Shown here: piece after piece, positions 1 through 11,933 of the stretch
How positions within the stretch are numbered: the first letter of the stretch is position 1
Layout: every line of letters starts with the position of its first letter
Assembly: GCF_002939785.1 (NCBI RefSeq)
Contig: NZ_MDEC01000003.1
Span: 62,001 to 126,000 of the forward strand
DNA from: Xanthomonas codiaei
GTDB lineage: Bacteria > Pseudomonadota > Gammaproteobacteria > Xanthomonadales > Xanthomonadaceae
Direction: 5' to 3'
DNA length: 64,000 nucleotides
Notes under the pieces: generated by a model
Told to the model about the DNA's origin: nothing
The model's input: only the letters and a program-made list of their open reading frames with translations
The model's database searches: none
Made by a program: the position numbers and the translations under genes

Positions 1-389
1 TGCTCGTCCATGCCGCCGCCGGGATGCCGGTGCTTGAGATAGCGCCGGTACAGCGCAAGTTGTTCGTCGGTACGTTCGGCGGCGACCACGCGCACCACCA
101 GGTCCTGGTTGCGCGCCAGGCAACGGCGTTGGCTGCGATCGGGATGGAACGCGTCCACCGCGATGCGCACCGGCACGCAGGCGCGGCAGCGTTCGCAATG
201 CGGGCGGTAGACCAGGTCGCCGGAGCGGCGGAATCCCCATGCCAGGGCCTGCGGGTAGATCGTTCCCAGGCGCGGATCGTGTGGGTCCAGCACCAGGTCG
301 CGCGCCTGGCGGTCCGACCAGTAGCCACAGGGATGCTCGCCGGTCTGGAAGAGGCGCAGGTCGTCGTGGGTGTCGGCGTGGATGGCCAT
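1..389 (-). CDS. bpt: Aspartate/glutamate leucyltransferase, N-terminal part (cut by window edge)
   Basis: Seen: read on the minus strand from an ATG at 389, an open frame of 129 codons runs off the left edge without a stop. It contains the cysteine-rich stretch [14 protein letters not shown] and the R-x-R-R-C-L-A-R-N segment typical of the N-terminal domain of bacterial Ate1/Bpt proteins. Family knowledge: Bpt moves leucine from Leu-tRNA to N-terminal Asp or Glu and so feeds proteins to ClpS/ClpAP (N-degron pathway, cytoplasm). The complete protein would be about 250 residues, so roughly half is outside. It diverges from the EF-hand gene that starts 200 bp away. The assignment is firm; only the C-terminus is unseen. 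Confidence 0.88.
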   Translation of the reverse strand, partial: MAIHADTHDDLRLFQTGEHPCGYWSDRQARDLVLDPHDPRLGTIYPQALAWGFRRSGDLVYRPHCERCRACVPVRIAVDAFHPDRSQRRCLARNQDLVVRVVAAERTDEQLALYRRYLKHRHPGGGMDE

Positions 390-588
390 GCGCGCAGGAT
401 AGCGCCTGCGCGTCGCAACAGCGGCGACTGTCCGCCGGATGAATGCGGCCCGTGCGCGCGTCAACGTATGCGCCGGCGGCTCGTTGATGTGGATGTTGGT
501 GGCAGCGCACGGTGGATCCGGATGCGCCACCCACGCGATGCGGCCCATGCAGGTGCCGCGTGTGGTTCCCACAGATCAGGAGTTTCCC

Positions 589-1179
589 ATGACGTCCCGC
601 AAACCCTTTCTTGCCCTGGCCATGCTGGCCGCGCTGTCGACCGGCGCAGTCGTCGCCGCCACCCCGCCGGCATCCGGCGATTCGCCGCGTCCTGCCAAGC
701 TCGACAGCAATGGCGATGGCGTGATCGACCGCAGCGAAGCGGCCGCCAACCCGAAGCTGGCTGCGCAGTTCGACACGCTGGACGCCAACAAGGACGGCAA
801 GCTCTCGCGTGATGAGCGTCCGCGCCATCGTGGCCCGGGCCGCGAAGGTCGCGGTGAGTGGCTGGCCAAGTTCGACACCAATAAGGACGGGCGCATCAGC
901 CGCGAGGAGGCCAAGGCCGATCCGAAATTCGCTGCACGCTTCGAGCAGATGGACGTCAACAAGGATGGCTTCATCGACCGTGCCGACCGTGAGCTGCGCA
1001 TGCAGCAGCATCGCGATGCGTGGTTTGCCAAGGCCGATACCGACAAGGACGGCAAGCTGAGCAAGGCCGAGTTCGATGCGGCCTCGAAGCTGCGCGGCGA
1101 GCACGGCCCGCGTGGTCCGGGCGAGCATGGCGATCACGGCAAGCATCCGATGCCGCCCAGGCCCGCTGCCGCCAACTGA
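589..1179 (+). CDS. Secreted EF-hand calcium-binding protein
   Basis: A 196-residue protein with an N-terminal signal peptide (hydrophobic residues 7-23, then Ala-Ala-Thr). Five EF-hand loops are visible at residues 39-50, 65-76, 96-107, 122-133 and 150-161; each has the D-x-[DN]-x-D-G pattern, and four end in Glu while the fourth ends in Asp. The C-terminal 30 residues are rich in His, Gly and Pro. The start at 589 was chosen because AGGAG lies at 578-582 just upstream and because a longer in-frame start at 439 would bury the signal peptide. Inferred role: periplasmic or exported calcium binding or buffering; no enzymatic domain is seen. It resembles the CREC/calmodulin-like EF-hand proteins common in xanthomonads. 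The partner is unknown. Confidence 0.85.
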   Translation: MTSRKPFLALAMLAALSTGAVVAATPPASGDSPRPAKLDSNGDGVIDRSEAAANPKLAAQFDTLDANKDGKLSRDERPRHRGPGREGRGEWLAKFDTNKDGRISREEAKADPKFAARFEQMDVNKDGFIDRADRELRMQQHRDAWFAKADTDKDGKLSKAEFDAASKLRGEHGPRGPGEHGDHGKHPMPPRPAAAN

Positions 1180-1245
1180 GCGCGTAGCGCGCATCAATGT
1201 GAATGATGCAGCGGCCGGCGCGTGACGCGTGTCGGTCGCTGCAGG

Positions 1246-1309
1246 CAACAGCAACAGCAATACGCAACAGCAACAGCAATACGCGATACGCAACAGCAAC
1301 AGCAATACG
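1246..1309. repeat. Three copies of a 19-bp direct repeat
   Basis: The unit CAACAGCAACAGCAATACG occurs perfectly at 1246-1264, 1265-1283 and 1291-1309; a 7-bp spacer (CGATACG) separates the last two. Each unit contains CAACAG-type sub-repeats. It lies in the gap between the EF-hand gene and the sigma factor gene, just before a strong hairpin. Simple-sequence arrays like this may vary in copy number between strains. Confidence 0.9.
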
Positions 1310-1329
1310 CAACAAGGCGTCGATCGACC

Positions 1330-1359
1330 AACGGCCTCCTGCGCGAGCAGGGGGCCGTT
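1330..1359. terminator. Hairpin terminator between convergent genes
   Basis: A 13-bp stem (1330-1342 with 1347-1359, one G-U pair) is closed by a GCGA tetraloop and followed on the plus strand by TCTCGTT. It sits between the convergent EF-hand and sigma factor genes and could serve both. There is no long T-tract. Confidence 0.6.
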
Positions 1360-1414
1360 CTCGTTGCCTGCAGTGGGCTGTCATTGGCGGTGTAGCGGTG
1401 ACGCCACGCCGGCC

Positions 1415-2608
1415 TCAAAGCATTCCCAGCTGCATGTAGTGACGCACGATCGGCAGCATGACTGCCGCCACGCTCGCCAGCATTGCACCCGGACTGAACA
1501 TGCAGCGGTACAGCAGCGGTGCCTGTGTGGCGCCGCGTCTGCGCGCATCGCGTTCCAGCATGGGGCGCATGACACGTGGCAGTACCCGGATGGATTGATA
1601 GCTGAGCACCGCCATGCCGGTGCAGAGCACCAGCAGCGATGGCCACGCACCGGCATCCAGCTTTTTAAGCAGGAGCGTGCCGCCGACCACCAGCACCGAC
1701 GTCAGCGTGGTCATGCGCATGAAGCGGCCAATGGCGGCTGCCTCAAGGTCAGTCTGTGCAAAGCGCAGCAGGTACCAGCACGACCAGTACGTGCCGAATC
1801 CGGCAACCAGCACGGCGCCGGTTGCGAACAGTGCCGGCATGCCGAGCCAGATGCTGAGCGCGCCAGCGGACCCACCCCCGCCGAGCACCGAGCCAGTCAC
1901 TGCGCTCATGCCCAGCTTGCCCGCGCCACCGAGACCGCCCAGCGCGATCGCCGCGCTTGCGGTGCATGGTGCCGCAAGCAGGGTTGCCGAGGTCACTGCG
2001 GTGGCGAAGGCAACGCCTGGTGCGCTACCACGTGCGAATTCGCCGAACCGTTTCAACAGTTCATTGCGCACGCTGGCACGTGCGCGCGACAGCCGCTTGC
2101 GCACCGCCGCGTCGCTCAGGCCCAGCAGCGACGCAACCTGTTGCGAGCTCTGGCCTTCGCGGTAATACAGCAGCAGCGTCTCGCGGCTTTCTTCCGGTAG
2201 CGCGGAAATCATGTCGAATGCGGCGATCTCTTCCTCGGCCTGCAACAGATGGTCGGCGGGCGAGGGTGCCGGATCGGCGGCCATGGCGATCGCCAGGTCG
2301 GCCGCTTCGCCGCTGAGCGCGCGGTGGCGATTCGCACGCAGCCAGTCACGCGCCAGGTTGCGGGTGATCTGGCGCAGCCACGGCAGGAAGCTGGCGGGCT
2401 GATGCAGTTGCGCCAGCCGCTGCCAGGCGCGCAGGAAGGCTTCCTGGGCGATGTCCTCGCTGGCGGCGATATCGCGCGTGATGGCCAGTGCGATGGCGGT
2501 TACCGTGTTCTGGCAGGCGCTGACGATGCGGCCATAGGCCTGCTGGCAGCCGGCTGCAGCGCTGGGCAGTTCGCGTTGCAACATCAGATCCAGTGTGTCG
2601 GCAGTCAT
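1415..2608 (-). CDS. ECF-family RNA polymerase sigma factor fused to a membrane domain
   Basis: A protein of 397 residues. Residues about 15-95 form the sigma-2 region (EDIAQEAFLRAW followed by a W-L-R-Q-I-x-R-N-L-A-R-D motif). Residues about 130-185 form sigma-4, with LPEESRETLLLYYREG and a helix-turn-helix around GLSDAAVRKRLSRAR. Beyond residue 195 the chain is not sigma-like: hydrophobic helices lie near 198-225, 252-282, 300-315, 322-340 and 372-388. Ordinary ECF factors end at about 170-200 residues, so more than half of this protein is extra. The start at 2608 has GGAG upstream; a start 12 codons earlier is less likely. No separate anti-sigma gene is adjacent. Inference: the membrane part may act as a built-in anti-sigma or sensor. 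Promoter targets are unknown. Confidence 0.82.
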   Translation of the reverse strand: MTADTLDLMLQRELPSAAAGCQQAYGRIVSACQNTVTAIALAITRDIAASEDIAQEAFLRAWQRLAQLHQPASFLPWLRQITRNLARDWLRANRHRALSGEAADLAIAMAADPAPSPADHLLQAEEEIAAFDMISALPEESRETLLLYYREGQSSQQVASLLGLSDAAVRKRLSRARASVRNELLKRFGEFARGSAPGVAFATAVTSATLLAAPCTASAAIALGGLGGAGKLGMSAVTGSVLGGGGSAGALSIWLGMPALFATGAVLVAGFGTYWSCWYLLRFAQTDLEAAAIGRFMRMTTLTSVLVVGGTLLLKKLDAGAWPSLLVLCTGMAVLSYQSIRVLPRVMRPMLERDARRRGATQAPLLYRCMFSPGAMLASVAAVMLPIVRHYMQLGML

Positions 2609-2727
2609 CGGCGCACTCCATGTCCTGTTGCCAGCATGACGCATGCCGGCAATGGATGTGACCGAACCGACGACGCCGGGGCCCGGCGCACCGTCGGCTG
2701 GTTACGTTGCCCTCTCGCCGGCCGCGC

Positions 2728-3240
2728 TCAGCGCGCCGGCTGGATCCGCACGCGCACTTCGTCGTCTTCTGCTGCCGGTTGGGCGGCGTCATGCGCCGGC
2801 GGCTGTTGCGATGCCGGCTGCGCCGCTGGTGCCAATTGTGTCGGTGCACTGCGATGACGCAGCACCACCACCATCGCCACGGCGCCGATTACCAACAGCA
2901 GGACCAGGCGGATCCGCCAGGCCCAACTGCGCGCGCTGGCACTGGAGCCGTTCTCGCCGTCGCGGAAGGTGTACTCCACGTTCGGCAGGTCGCGGCGGGT
3001 GGTGTCGAGCAGGCGCGCGTCGCGCAGCAGATCGCGCGCACGCGGCTGGTCGTTGGCATGCACGATCCACACGGTGGGCTGCGCCTGCGCGTTGCTTTGC
3101 TCCAGATAGCTGAACTGGCCGCCGCGCTTGCTCTGGTAGGAGCGGCCATTGCTGATGCGGATTTCGATTCCCGCATCGCGCAACAGATTGGCGACGCCCT
3201 CGGCGGTTTCGATACGTTGACTGCTGAAGATCTTGCGCAT
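2728..3240 (-). CDS. DUF2007-like single-pass membrane protein
   Basis: 170 residues. The N-terminal 85 residues (MRKIFSSQRIETAEGVANLL, then a short beta-rich stretch with VWIVHANDQPRARDLL) look like the DUF2007 'putative signal transducing' fold, which resembles a small ferredoxin-like domain. One membrane helix follows at about 110-127 (LVLLLVIGAVAMVVV), then a Pro/Ala/Gln-rich tail of about 40 residues. The start at 3240 gives the expected N-terminus; a much longer upstream frame has no domain sense. From memory, related Xanthomonas proteins have been labelled 'pathogenicity-like', but I see no direct evidence for that role. Function unknown. Confidence 0.75.
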   Translation of the reverse strand: MRKIFSSQRIETAEGVANLLRDAGIEIRISNGRSYQSKRGGQFSYLEQSNAQAQPTVWIVHANDQPRARDLLRDARLLDTTRRDLPNVEYTFRDGENGSSASARSWAWRIRLVLLLVIGAVAMVVVLRHRSAPTQLAPAAQPASQQPPAHDAAQPAAEDDEVRVRIQPAR

Positions 3241-3463
3241 GGTGGGAAAACGCCGTTGGGTCCGGATCAGATGGCACCGCTGAGGTGCCGGTTCAAGATG
3301 AAGCAGTCGGGTGCGGCTGCCGTCAGCTGCTCGCATCGCATGGCAGGGGAGCATGCCAGTTTGCAGCCTCTGCGGCGTGCGTGGCGGTGGACTGCGGCGC
3401 ACACGACCGGGGCGCTGTGCCCTGGGAGCACCGACAAGCGCACCCTGGCCACGCCGCTGCGCG

Positions 3464-4369
3464 CTACTCCTTGGCCGGCACTGCGCTCGCGCTGCCGTCG
3501 GGTACCACACGGATCAGGCCTTCCTGGGTGGTGCTGGCAACCAATACGCCGTCGCGGGTGAAGAACTGCCCGCGTGCCAGTCCACGCGAGCCTTGCGCGG
3601 TGGGGCTGTCCAGCGAGTACAGCAGCCAGTCGTCGGTGCGGAACGGGCGATGGAACCACAGCGCATGATCCAGCGAGGCCATCTGCACGTTCGGCGTGTA
3701 ATAACTGATGCCGTGCGGAAACGTCGAGGTGCCCAGTAATTGGAAGTCCGAGGCATAGGCCAGCAGTGCCTGGTGCAGGCCGACGTCGTCGCCGATGGGG
3801 TCGGTCAGGCGCAGCCACATCTGCTGGAAGGGAGGGCGCTTGGGCGGCTTGAGTTCGTCGCGCGGAAACACATGACGAAACTCGAACGGCCCGCCGCGCG
3901 AGAGCCAGCGTTGCACTTTGGCCGGCAGGCTCGCCAACACCTCCGGTGCCAGTGGGGCGGCCGGTTCGATGTCTTCCGGCGGCGGCACCACCGGCATTAC
4001 CGATTGATGTTCGGCGCCGTCTTCGCGCTCCTGGAACGAGGCCGCGCAGAAGAAGATCACCTTGCCGTGCTGGATCGCAGTGACGCGCCGTACCGAAAAG
4101 CTGCCGCCATCACGGGTGCGATCGACGTCGTAGACGATGGGGTGATCGATATTGCCGGCACGCAGGAAATAGGCATGCAGCGAATGCGCCTGGCGGCCGT
4201 TTTCCACCGTGGCCTGCGCTGCCGACAGCGCCTGACCCAACACCTGGCCGCCGAACACGTACTTGGTGCCGATGTCGCGGCTCTGGCCGCGGAACAGGTT
4301 GTCTTCCAGGCGCTCCAGCGACAGCAGGCTGATCAGTTCGGAGACCACGGGTTCGGCATTGGCGGACAA
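3464..4369 (-). CDS. tesB: Acyl-CoA thioesterase II
   Basis: 301 residues with the double hot-dog fold of TesB. The N-terminal LFRGQSRDIG...VFGGQVLGQAL segment and the C-terminal SLDHALWFHRPFR segment are typical, as is the SRGLARGQFFTRDG motif that carries active-site residues. It hydrolyses medium- and long-chain acyl-CoA to free acid and CoA in the cytoplasm. The frame opens with TTG at 4369; a GTG at 4348 would give a length (294) closer to the Escherichia coli protein, so the exact start is uncertain. A gene for an enoyl-CoA hydratase lies 71 bp upstream on the same strand, which suggests a shared fatty-acid role. Confidence 0.9.
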   Translation of the reverse strand: MSANAEPVVSELISLLSLERLEDNLFRGQSRDIGTKYVFGGQVLGQALSAAQATVENGRQAHSLHAYFLRAGNIDHPIVYDVDRTRDGGSFSVRRVTAIQHGKVIFFCAASFQEREDGAEHQSVMPVVPPPEDIEPAAPLAPEVLASLPAKVQRWLSRGGPFEFRHVFPRDELKPPKRPPFQQMWLRLTDPIGDDVGLHQALLAYASDFQLLGTSTFPHGISYYTPNVQMASLDHALWFHRPFRTDDWLLYSLDSPTAQGSRGLARGQFFTRDGVLVASTTQEGLIRVVPDGSASAVPAKE

Positions 4370-4440
4370 GAGGCTGGCCTGGGCGTGCGAAGGATGGCGA
4401 TTATACCGGGCCGCCCGAGGGGCACCGTGCCGCGGCTGGC

Positions 4441-5211
4441 TCAGGCCTTCTGCAGGCGCGCCACCAGGCCCTGCAGTGCAGCCTGGGCGTCCGGCGCGTA
4501 CCAGCCATCGACGAAGCGCTCCAGCTGGATCAGTTCCGGGGCCAGGGCCGCGCGCAGGTCGGCGCGGGCCACCGCACGCGTGGCCAGCATCGGCTGACGC
4601 GGCAGCTGCTGCAGTTCGTGCAGCCAGGCCACTGCGCGCGCGGTAACCAGCTCGCCATCGACCAACTCATCCACCAGGCCGATCTGTACCGCCTGTTCGG
4701 CCGGCAGCAGCTGCCCGGCAATCAGCAGGCGCTCGGCGCGGTGCGCGCCGACCACGCGGCGCAACAGCCGCTGGATGCCTTCCGGTGCGGCCAGGCCGAC
4801 CTGCACTTCGTTCAAGCCGATCGCATACGGTTTGGCGGTGTCGGCACTGCGCGCCATCACCCGGTAATCGCAGCACAGTGCCAAAACGCAGCCGCCGGCC
4901 GGCGCATGCCCGCCGATCGCCGCCACTACCGGAATGCGGCTGTTTGCCAGCGCCTGCGCGGCCTGGAAGAACGCCGTCCAGCTGGCCAGCAATGCGGCAC
5001 GGTCGGTGCCATGCGCCAGCAGCTGCGGCACATCCATGCCGCCGGAGAAGATCCGCTCGCTGCCCGACAGCACGATGCCGTCGGCCTCGTCGCCGGCCTG
5101 CTGCACCGCAGCGCTCAGGGCCTGGCACAGGGCACTGTCCAGCGCGTTGACCGGCGGGCGCGCCAGACGGATTTCGCGAACTCGGCCATGGTCTAAGATC
5201 TGGATGCTCAT
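4441..5211 (-). CDS. Enoyl-CoA hydratase/isomerase (crotonase) family protein
   Basis: 256 residues of the crotonase fold. The two oxyanion-hole segments are visible: SERIFSGGMD (about 51-60) and GGHAPAGGCVLALCCDYRVM (about 100-119). The substrate (enoyl-CoA, or an isomerisation or decarboxylation substrate) cannot be told from the motifs; the usual catalytic Glu pair is not clearly placed. The start at 5211 has AGGAG six bases upstream. It diverges from the copper-chaperone gene with only 23 bp between start codons and lies upstream of tesB on the same strand. Confidence 0.82.
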   Translation of the reverse strand: MSIQILDHGRVREIRLARPPVNALDSALCQALSAAVQQAGDEADGIVLSGSERIFSGGMDVPQLLAHGTDRAALLASWTAFFQAAQALANSRIPVVAAIGGHAPAGGCVLALCCDYRVMARSADTAKPYAIGLNEVQVGLAAPEGIQRLLRRVVGAHRAERLLIAGQLLPAEQAVQIGLVDELVDGELVTARAVAWLHELQQLPRQPMLATRAVARADLRAALAPELIQLERFVDGWYAPDAQAALQGLVARLQKA

Positions 5212-5234
5212 TCGGGGCTCCTGGAGGTCGGGTC

Positions 5235-5705
5235 ATGATAGACGGCAGTCGAAGCAGGCGGCACCTGCGTGCGCGTGTGCTGCTCGGTGCGGTGGTAATG
5301 CTGGGCAGTGCGGGTGTCGCAGCGCAGTGCCTGCCGGAGTTCAGCCAGGGCTGGATCCGCATTCCGCCGCCCGGTGGCATGGGGATGGCGGCCGGCTTCG
5401 GGCAGTTCCACAACGGCTGCGCGCAGCCGCTGAAGGTCACCGCGGTCAGCAGCAGCGCGTTTGCCGATGTGTCCCTGCACGAAACCACGCAAAGCAATGG
5501 CGTCAGCCGCATGCGCGCGGTGCCCGAGCTGGCGTTGCCGGCCGGTGGGGCGGTGCCATTGGCGCCGGGTGGCCTGCACCTGATGCTGATGGAGGCCCGC
5601 GCGCCCTTGCAGGACGGCGCGCAGGTGCCGGTGACGTTCACCTTGCAGGATGGTCGCCAGATCAAGGCCACGCTTCAGGCCCGCAAGCGCGCGCCGGGGT
5701 CGTAA
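5235..5705 (+). CDS. Periplasmic PCu(A)C-type copper chaperone
   Basis: 156 residues with a signal peptide (hydrophobic residues 13-30, cleavage near AAQ). The mature part shows the DUF461/PCuAC pattern: a conserved His in SLHETTQSNGVSRM, the Met 10 residues later, and the second H-x-M in GGLHLMLM. These residues bind Cu(I). Family members load copper into CuA or CuB centres of oxidases or protect the periplasm from copper. The cyo quinol oxidase about 15 kb away has CuB but no CuA, so a link is only speculative. Start chosen by GGAGG at 5223-5227. Confidence 0.85.
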   Translation: MIDGSRSRRHLRARVLLGAVVMLGSAGVAAQCLPEFSQGWIRIPPPGGMGMAAGFGQFHNGCAQPLKVTAVSSSAFADVSLHETTQSNGVSRMRAVPELALPAGGAVPLAPGGLHLMLMEARAPLQDGAQVPVTFTLQDGRQIKATLQARKRAPGS

Positions 5706-5860
5706 GGTCGCAGCGTCGGCACTGCGTGCCGTTCCCGGGCAGTGGGCGCTTGCGGTGTCTGCGCGCCTGGCCAGCGCAGCCATGGACGGGCGAACCAAGA
5801 TGATGCGGCTGGGCATGACGCCGACGTGCAATGCCGGTGGCAACGCCATTGAAACGGCAT

Positions 5861-5891
5861 AAAAAACGGCGGCTCCCCCGAGAGCCGCCGT
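5861..5891 (-). terminator. Rho-independent terminator after the thioesterase gene
   Basis: A 10-bp perfect GC-rich stem (5866-5875 with 5882-5891) and a 6-nt loop. Read on the minus strand it is followed by TTTTTT (AAAAAA at 5861-5866). It ends the uvrA-thioesterase transcript and may also stop the copper-chaperone transcript from the other side. Confidence 0.85.
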
Positions 5892-5930
5892 CGTTGTCAC
5901 GATCCAGCACGTGGGCCGCGCGGTGTCGGC

Positions 5931-6334
5931 TCAGCTGCTGGCGATGCGTACCGCGTCCGGGAGTGCAGCGCTCTTGCCGGTCTGCGTGTCGATCCACACC
6001 ACCACGACATTGCCATCCGAATACAGCTTGCTGTCGTCCTTCTGATCGAAGATGCGGTGGCCGATGGTCACGCTGCTGGTGCCCAGGCGCTCGACGAACA
6101 GCTCCACGGTGATGTCGTTTGGCCAGATCAGCGGTTGCTTGTAGTTGACGTTGGTGGCGGCCACCACCGGGGCGATGCGATCGGTCATCGATACGCCTTG
6201 CACGCCCAGCATCCAGCGCACGCGCGCCTCTTCCAGGTAGGAAATGTACTTGGCGTTGTTGACGTGGCCCATGCTGTCCATGTCGCGCCAGCGCACGCTG
6301 ATCGGGATGCGTGCCAGAACCTTGTGTTCGCTCA

Positions 6335-6335
<1 letters not shown>
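5931..6335 (-). CDS. Acyl-CoA thioesterase, hot-dog (4HBT/YbgC-like) family
   Basis: 134 residues, the normal size for a single hot-dog domain. The signature VRWRDMDSMGHVNNAKYISY (residues 14-33) contains the catalytic Asp of the YbgC/4-hydroxybenzoyl-CoA thioesterase family. It probably hydrolyses a cytoplasmic acyl-CoA; the substrate is not evident. Its ATG shares one base with the uvrA stop (TGATG at 6333-6337), so translation is probably coupled to uvrA. A terminator follows at 5861-5891. Confidence 0.85.
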
Positions 6336-9301
<2,966 letters not shown>

Positions 9302-9498
9302 GGGGGATCCGATGTCGGGCCGGCGAACCGGCGGTGGTGCGAGCGTGCTCAGCAGGAATGAGTGGCAGTCGATCAGCCTACCCGCCGACCTAGGTGAGGG
9401 CAAATTGCCTCAATGCCAGTCTGCCGGGGCGGTTGTGGCGGCCGGATGATGCGTTCCACGGCCCGATCCGGGCCTGCCGAGGCCAGACTGCCTGCAGG

Positions 9499-9528
9499 TT
9501 GACTCCAAACCCGCCGGGTCAGTACAAT
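9499..9528 (+). promoter_or_regulatory. Sigma-70 promoter for rplU-rpmA
   Basis: TTGACT at 9499-9504 and TACAAT at 9523-9528 with 18 bp between. It is 65 bp before the rplU start; a small hairpin (TGCC/GGCA around 9541-9553) lies in the leader. Confidence 0.7.
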
Positions 9529-9592
9529 CCCGCTCCTGTCTGCCCCATGGGCAAGGCAGGCGACCATAATAACTACAGAGGAACACCTGGTC

Positions 9593-9913
9593 ATGTACGC
9601 AGTTCTGGTAACCGGCGGTAAGCAATACCGCGTCGCGCAGGGCGAAACGCTCCGCGTGGAAAAGCTCGAAGTCGAAGCAGGCAACGAGATCACGTTCGAC
9701 ACCATCCTGATGCTGGGCGATAGCGATGGCATCAAGCTGGGCGATGCGCTGAAGGGCGCCTCGGTCACCGCCAAGGTCGTGGCCCATGGCCGCGCCGATA
9801 AGGTGCGCATCATCAAGTTCCGTCGCCGCAAGCACCACATGAAGCGTCAGGGGCACCGTCAGCACTACACCGAAATCGAGATCACCGGCATTGCCGGTGG
9901 CGACAAGAAGTAA
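9593..9913 (+). CDS. rplU: 50S ribosomal protein L21
   Basis: 106 residues, normal length. It starts [18 protein letters not shown] and contains the basic [14 protein letters not shown] segment that binds 23S rRNA. AGAGGA precedes the start. First gene of the conserved rplU-rpmA-obg order, with a clear sigma-70 promoter upstream. Confidence 0.98.
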   Translation: MYAVLVTGGKQYRVAQGETLRVEKLEVEAGNEITFDTILMLGDSDGIKLGDALKGASVTAKVVAHGRADKVRIIKFRRRKHHMKRQGHRQHYTEIEITGIAGGDKK

Positions 9914-9925
9914 GGAGAACCAGTC

Positions 9926-10186
9926 ATGGCACATAAAAAGGGCGTAGGTTCCTCGCGCAACGGTCGCGATTCCAACCCGAAGTACCTGGGCGTGAAGATC
10001 TTCGGTGGCCAGGCCATCGATGCCGGCAACATCATCGTGCGTCAGCGCGGCACCCAGTTCCATCCGGGCGCCGGCGTCGGCCTGGGTCGTGACCACACGC
10101 TGTTTGCGCTGGTCGACGGCAAGGTGGAGTTCTCCACCAAGGGCCCGAAGAAGCGTCGTACCGTCAGCGTGGTCGCCGAGGCGTAA
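9926..10186 (+). CDS. rpmA: 50S ribosomal protein L27
   Basis: 86 residues, normal length. The N-terminal [20 protein letters not shown] reaches toward the peptidyl-transferase centre in the ribosome. It starts 12 bp after rplU with AAGGAG upstream, so the two are one transcript, which ends at the terminator at 10243-10267. Confidence 0.98.
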
Positions 10187-10242
10187 TCGCCCGCTCCATG
10201 CAGGCCACTCCGTCAGGCATCGCTGCCCGGCGGACGAGACGG

Positions 10243-10267
10243 AAAGCCCCGCTTTTGCGGGGTTTTT
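10243..10267 (+). terminator. Rho-independent terminator after rpmA
   Basis: Stem GCCCCGC/GCGGGGT with a TTTT loop, followed by TTTTT. It separates the ribosomal genes from obg. Confidence 0.88.
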
Positions 10268-10284
10268 CGTTTGACGGCTGGGAG

Positions 10285-11471
<1,187 letters not shown>

Positions 11472-11490
11472 GTGCGCACACGCACACACA

Positions 11491-11516
11491 AAAAACCCGG
11501 CCGAGGCCGGGTTTTT
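11491..11516. terminator. Bidirectional terminator between obg and rpsT
   Basis: Stem ACCCGGCC/GGCCGGGT (11495-11502 with 11505-11512; the innermost pair is probably open). It is flanked by AAAAA on the left and TTTTT on the right, so it works on both strands for the convergent genes obg and rpsT. Confidence 0.88.
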
Positions 11517-11562
11517 CTGTGCCACCGGAAGCCAGGCTTCCGGCGACGTCGCAGCTGATCGC

Positions 11563-11832
11563 TTACGCGGCCTTGATGGCCTTGATGCGCGCGGTCAGGC
11601 GGCTCTTGTGACGGGCAGCCTTGTTCTTGTGAATCAGGCCACGGGCGCTGAAACGGTCGAGGATCGGCTGTGCAACGGCGAAAGCAGCTTCGGCGCCTGC
11701 AGCATCGTTGGCGTCAAGGGCCTTGATCACCTTCTTGACGGCGGTGCGCAGCATCGAGCGCTGACCGGTGTTGCGCTCATTGCGCACAATGGTCTGCTTG
11801 GCGCGCTTCTTGGCGGACTTGATATTGGCCAC
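11563..11832 (-). CDS. rpsT: 30S ribosomal protein S20
   Basis: 89 residues, normal length, starting [13 protein letters not shown] and rich in Lys, Arg and Ala with the long helical pattern of S20. It binds 16S rRNA at the bottom of the small subunit. It is read opposite to murJ, which starts 102 bp away, and has its own promoter at 11881-11909. Confidence 0.98.
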
Positions 11833-11880
11833 GGTGGTGGGTTCCTGAAAAATCGGTATGGTGGAAAAAGCAAGCGCGAA

Positions 11881-11909
11881 AGTATGATGGACCCAGATAT
11901 GTACGTCAA
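11881..11909 (-). promoter_or_regulatory. Predicted sigma-70 promoter of rpsT
   Basis: On the minus strand TTGACG (11909-11904) and CATACT (11886-11881) are separated by 17 bp. It lies about 50 bp upstream of the rpsT start, inside the rpsT-murJ divergent gap. Confidence 0.55.
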
Positions 11910-11933
11910 GTCAGTTGTCAAGAGGGGTCGTCC

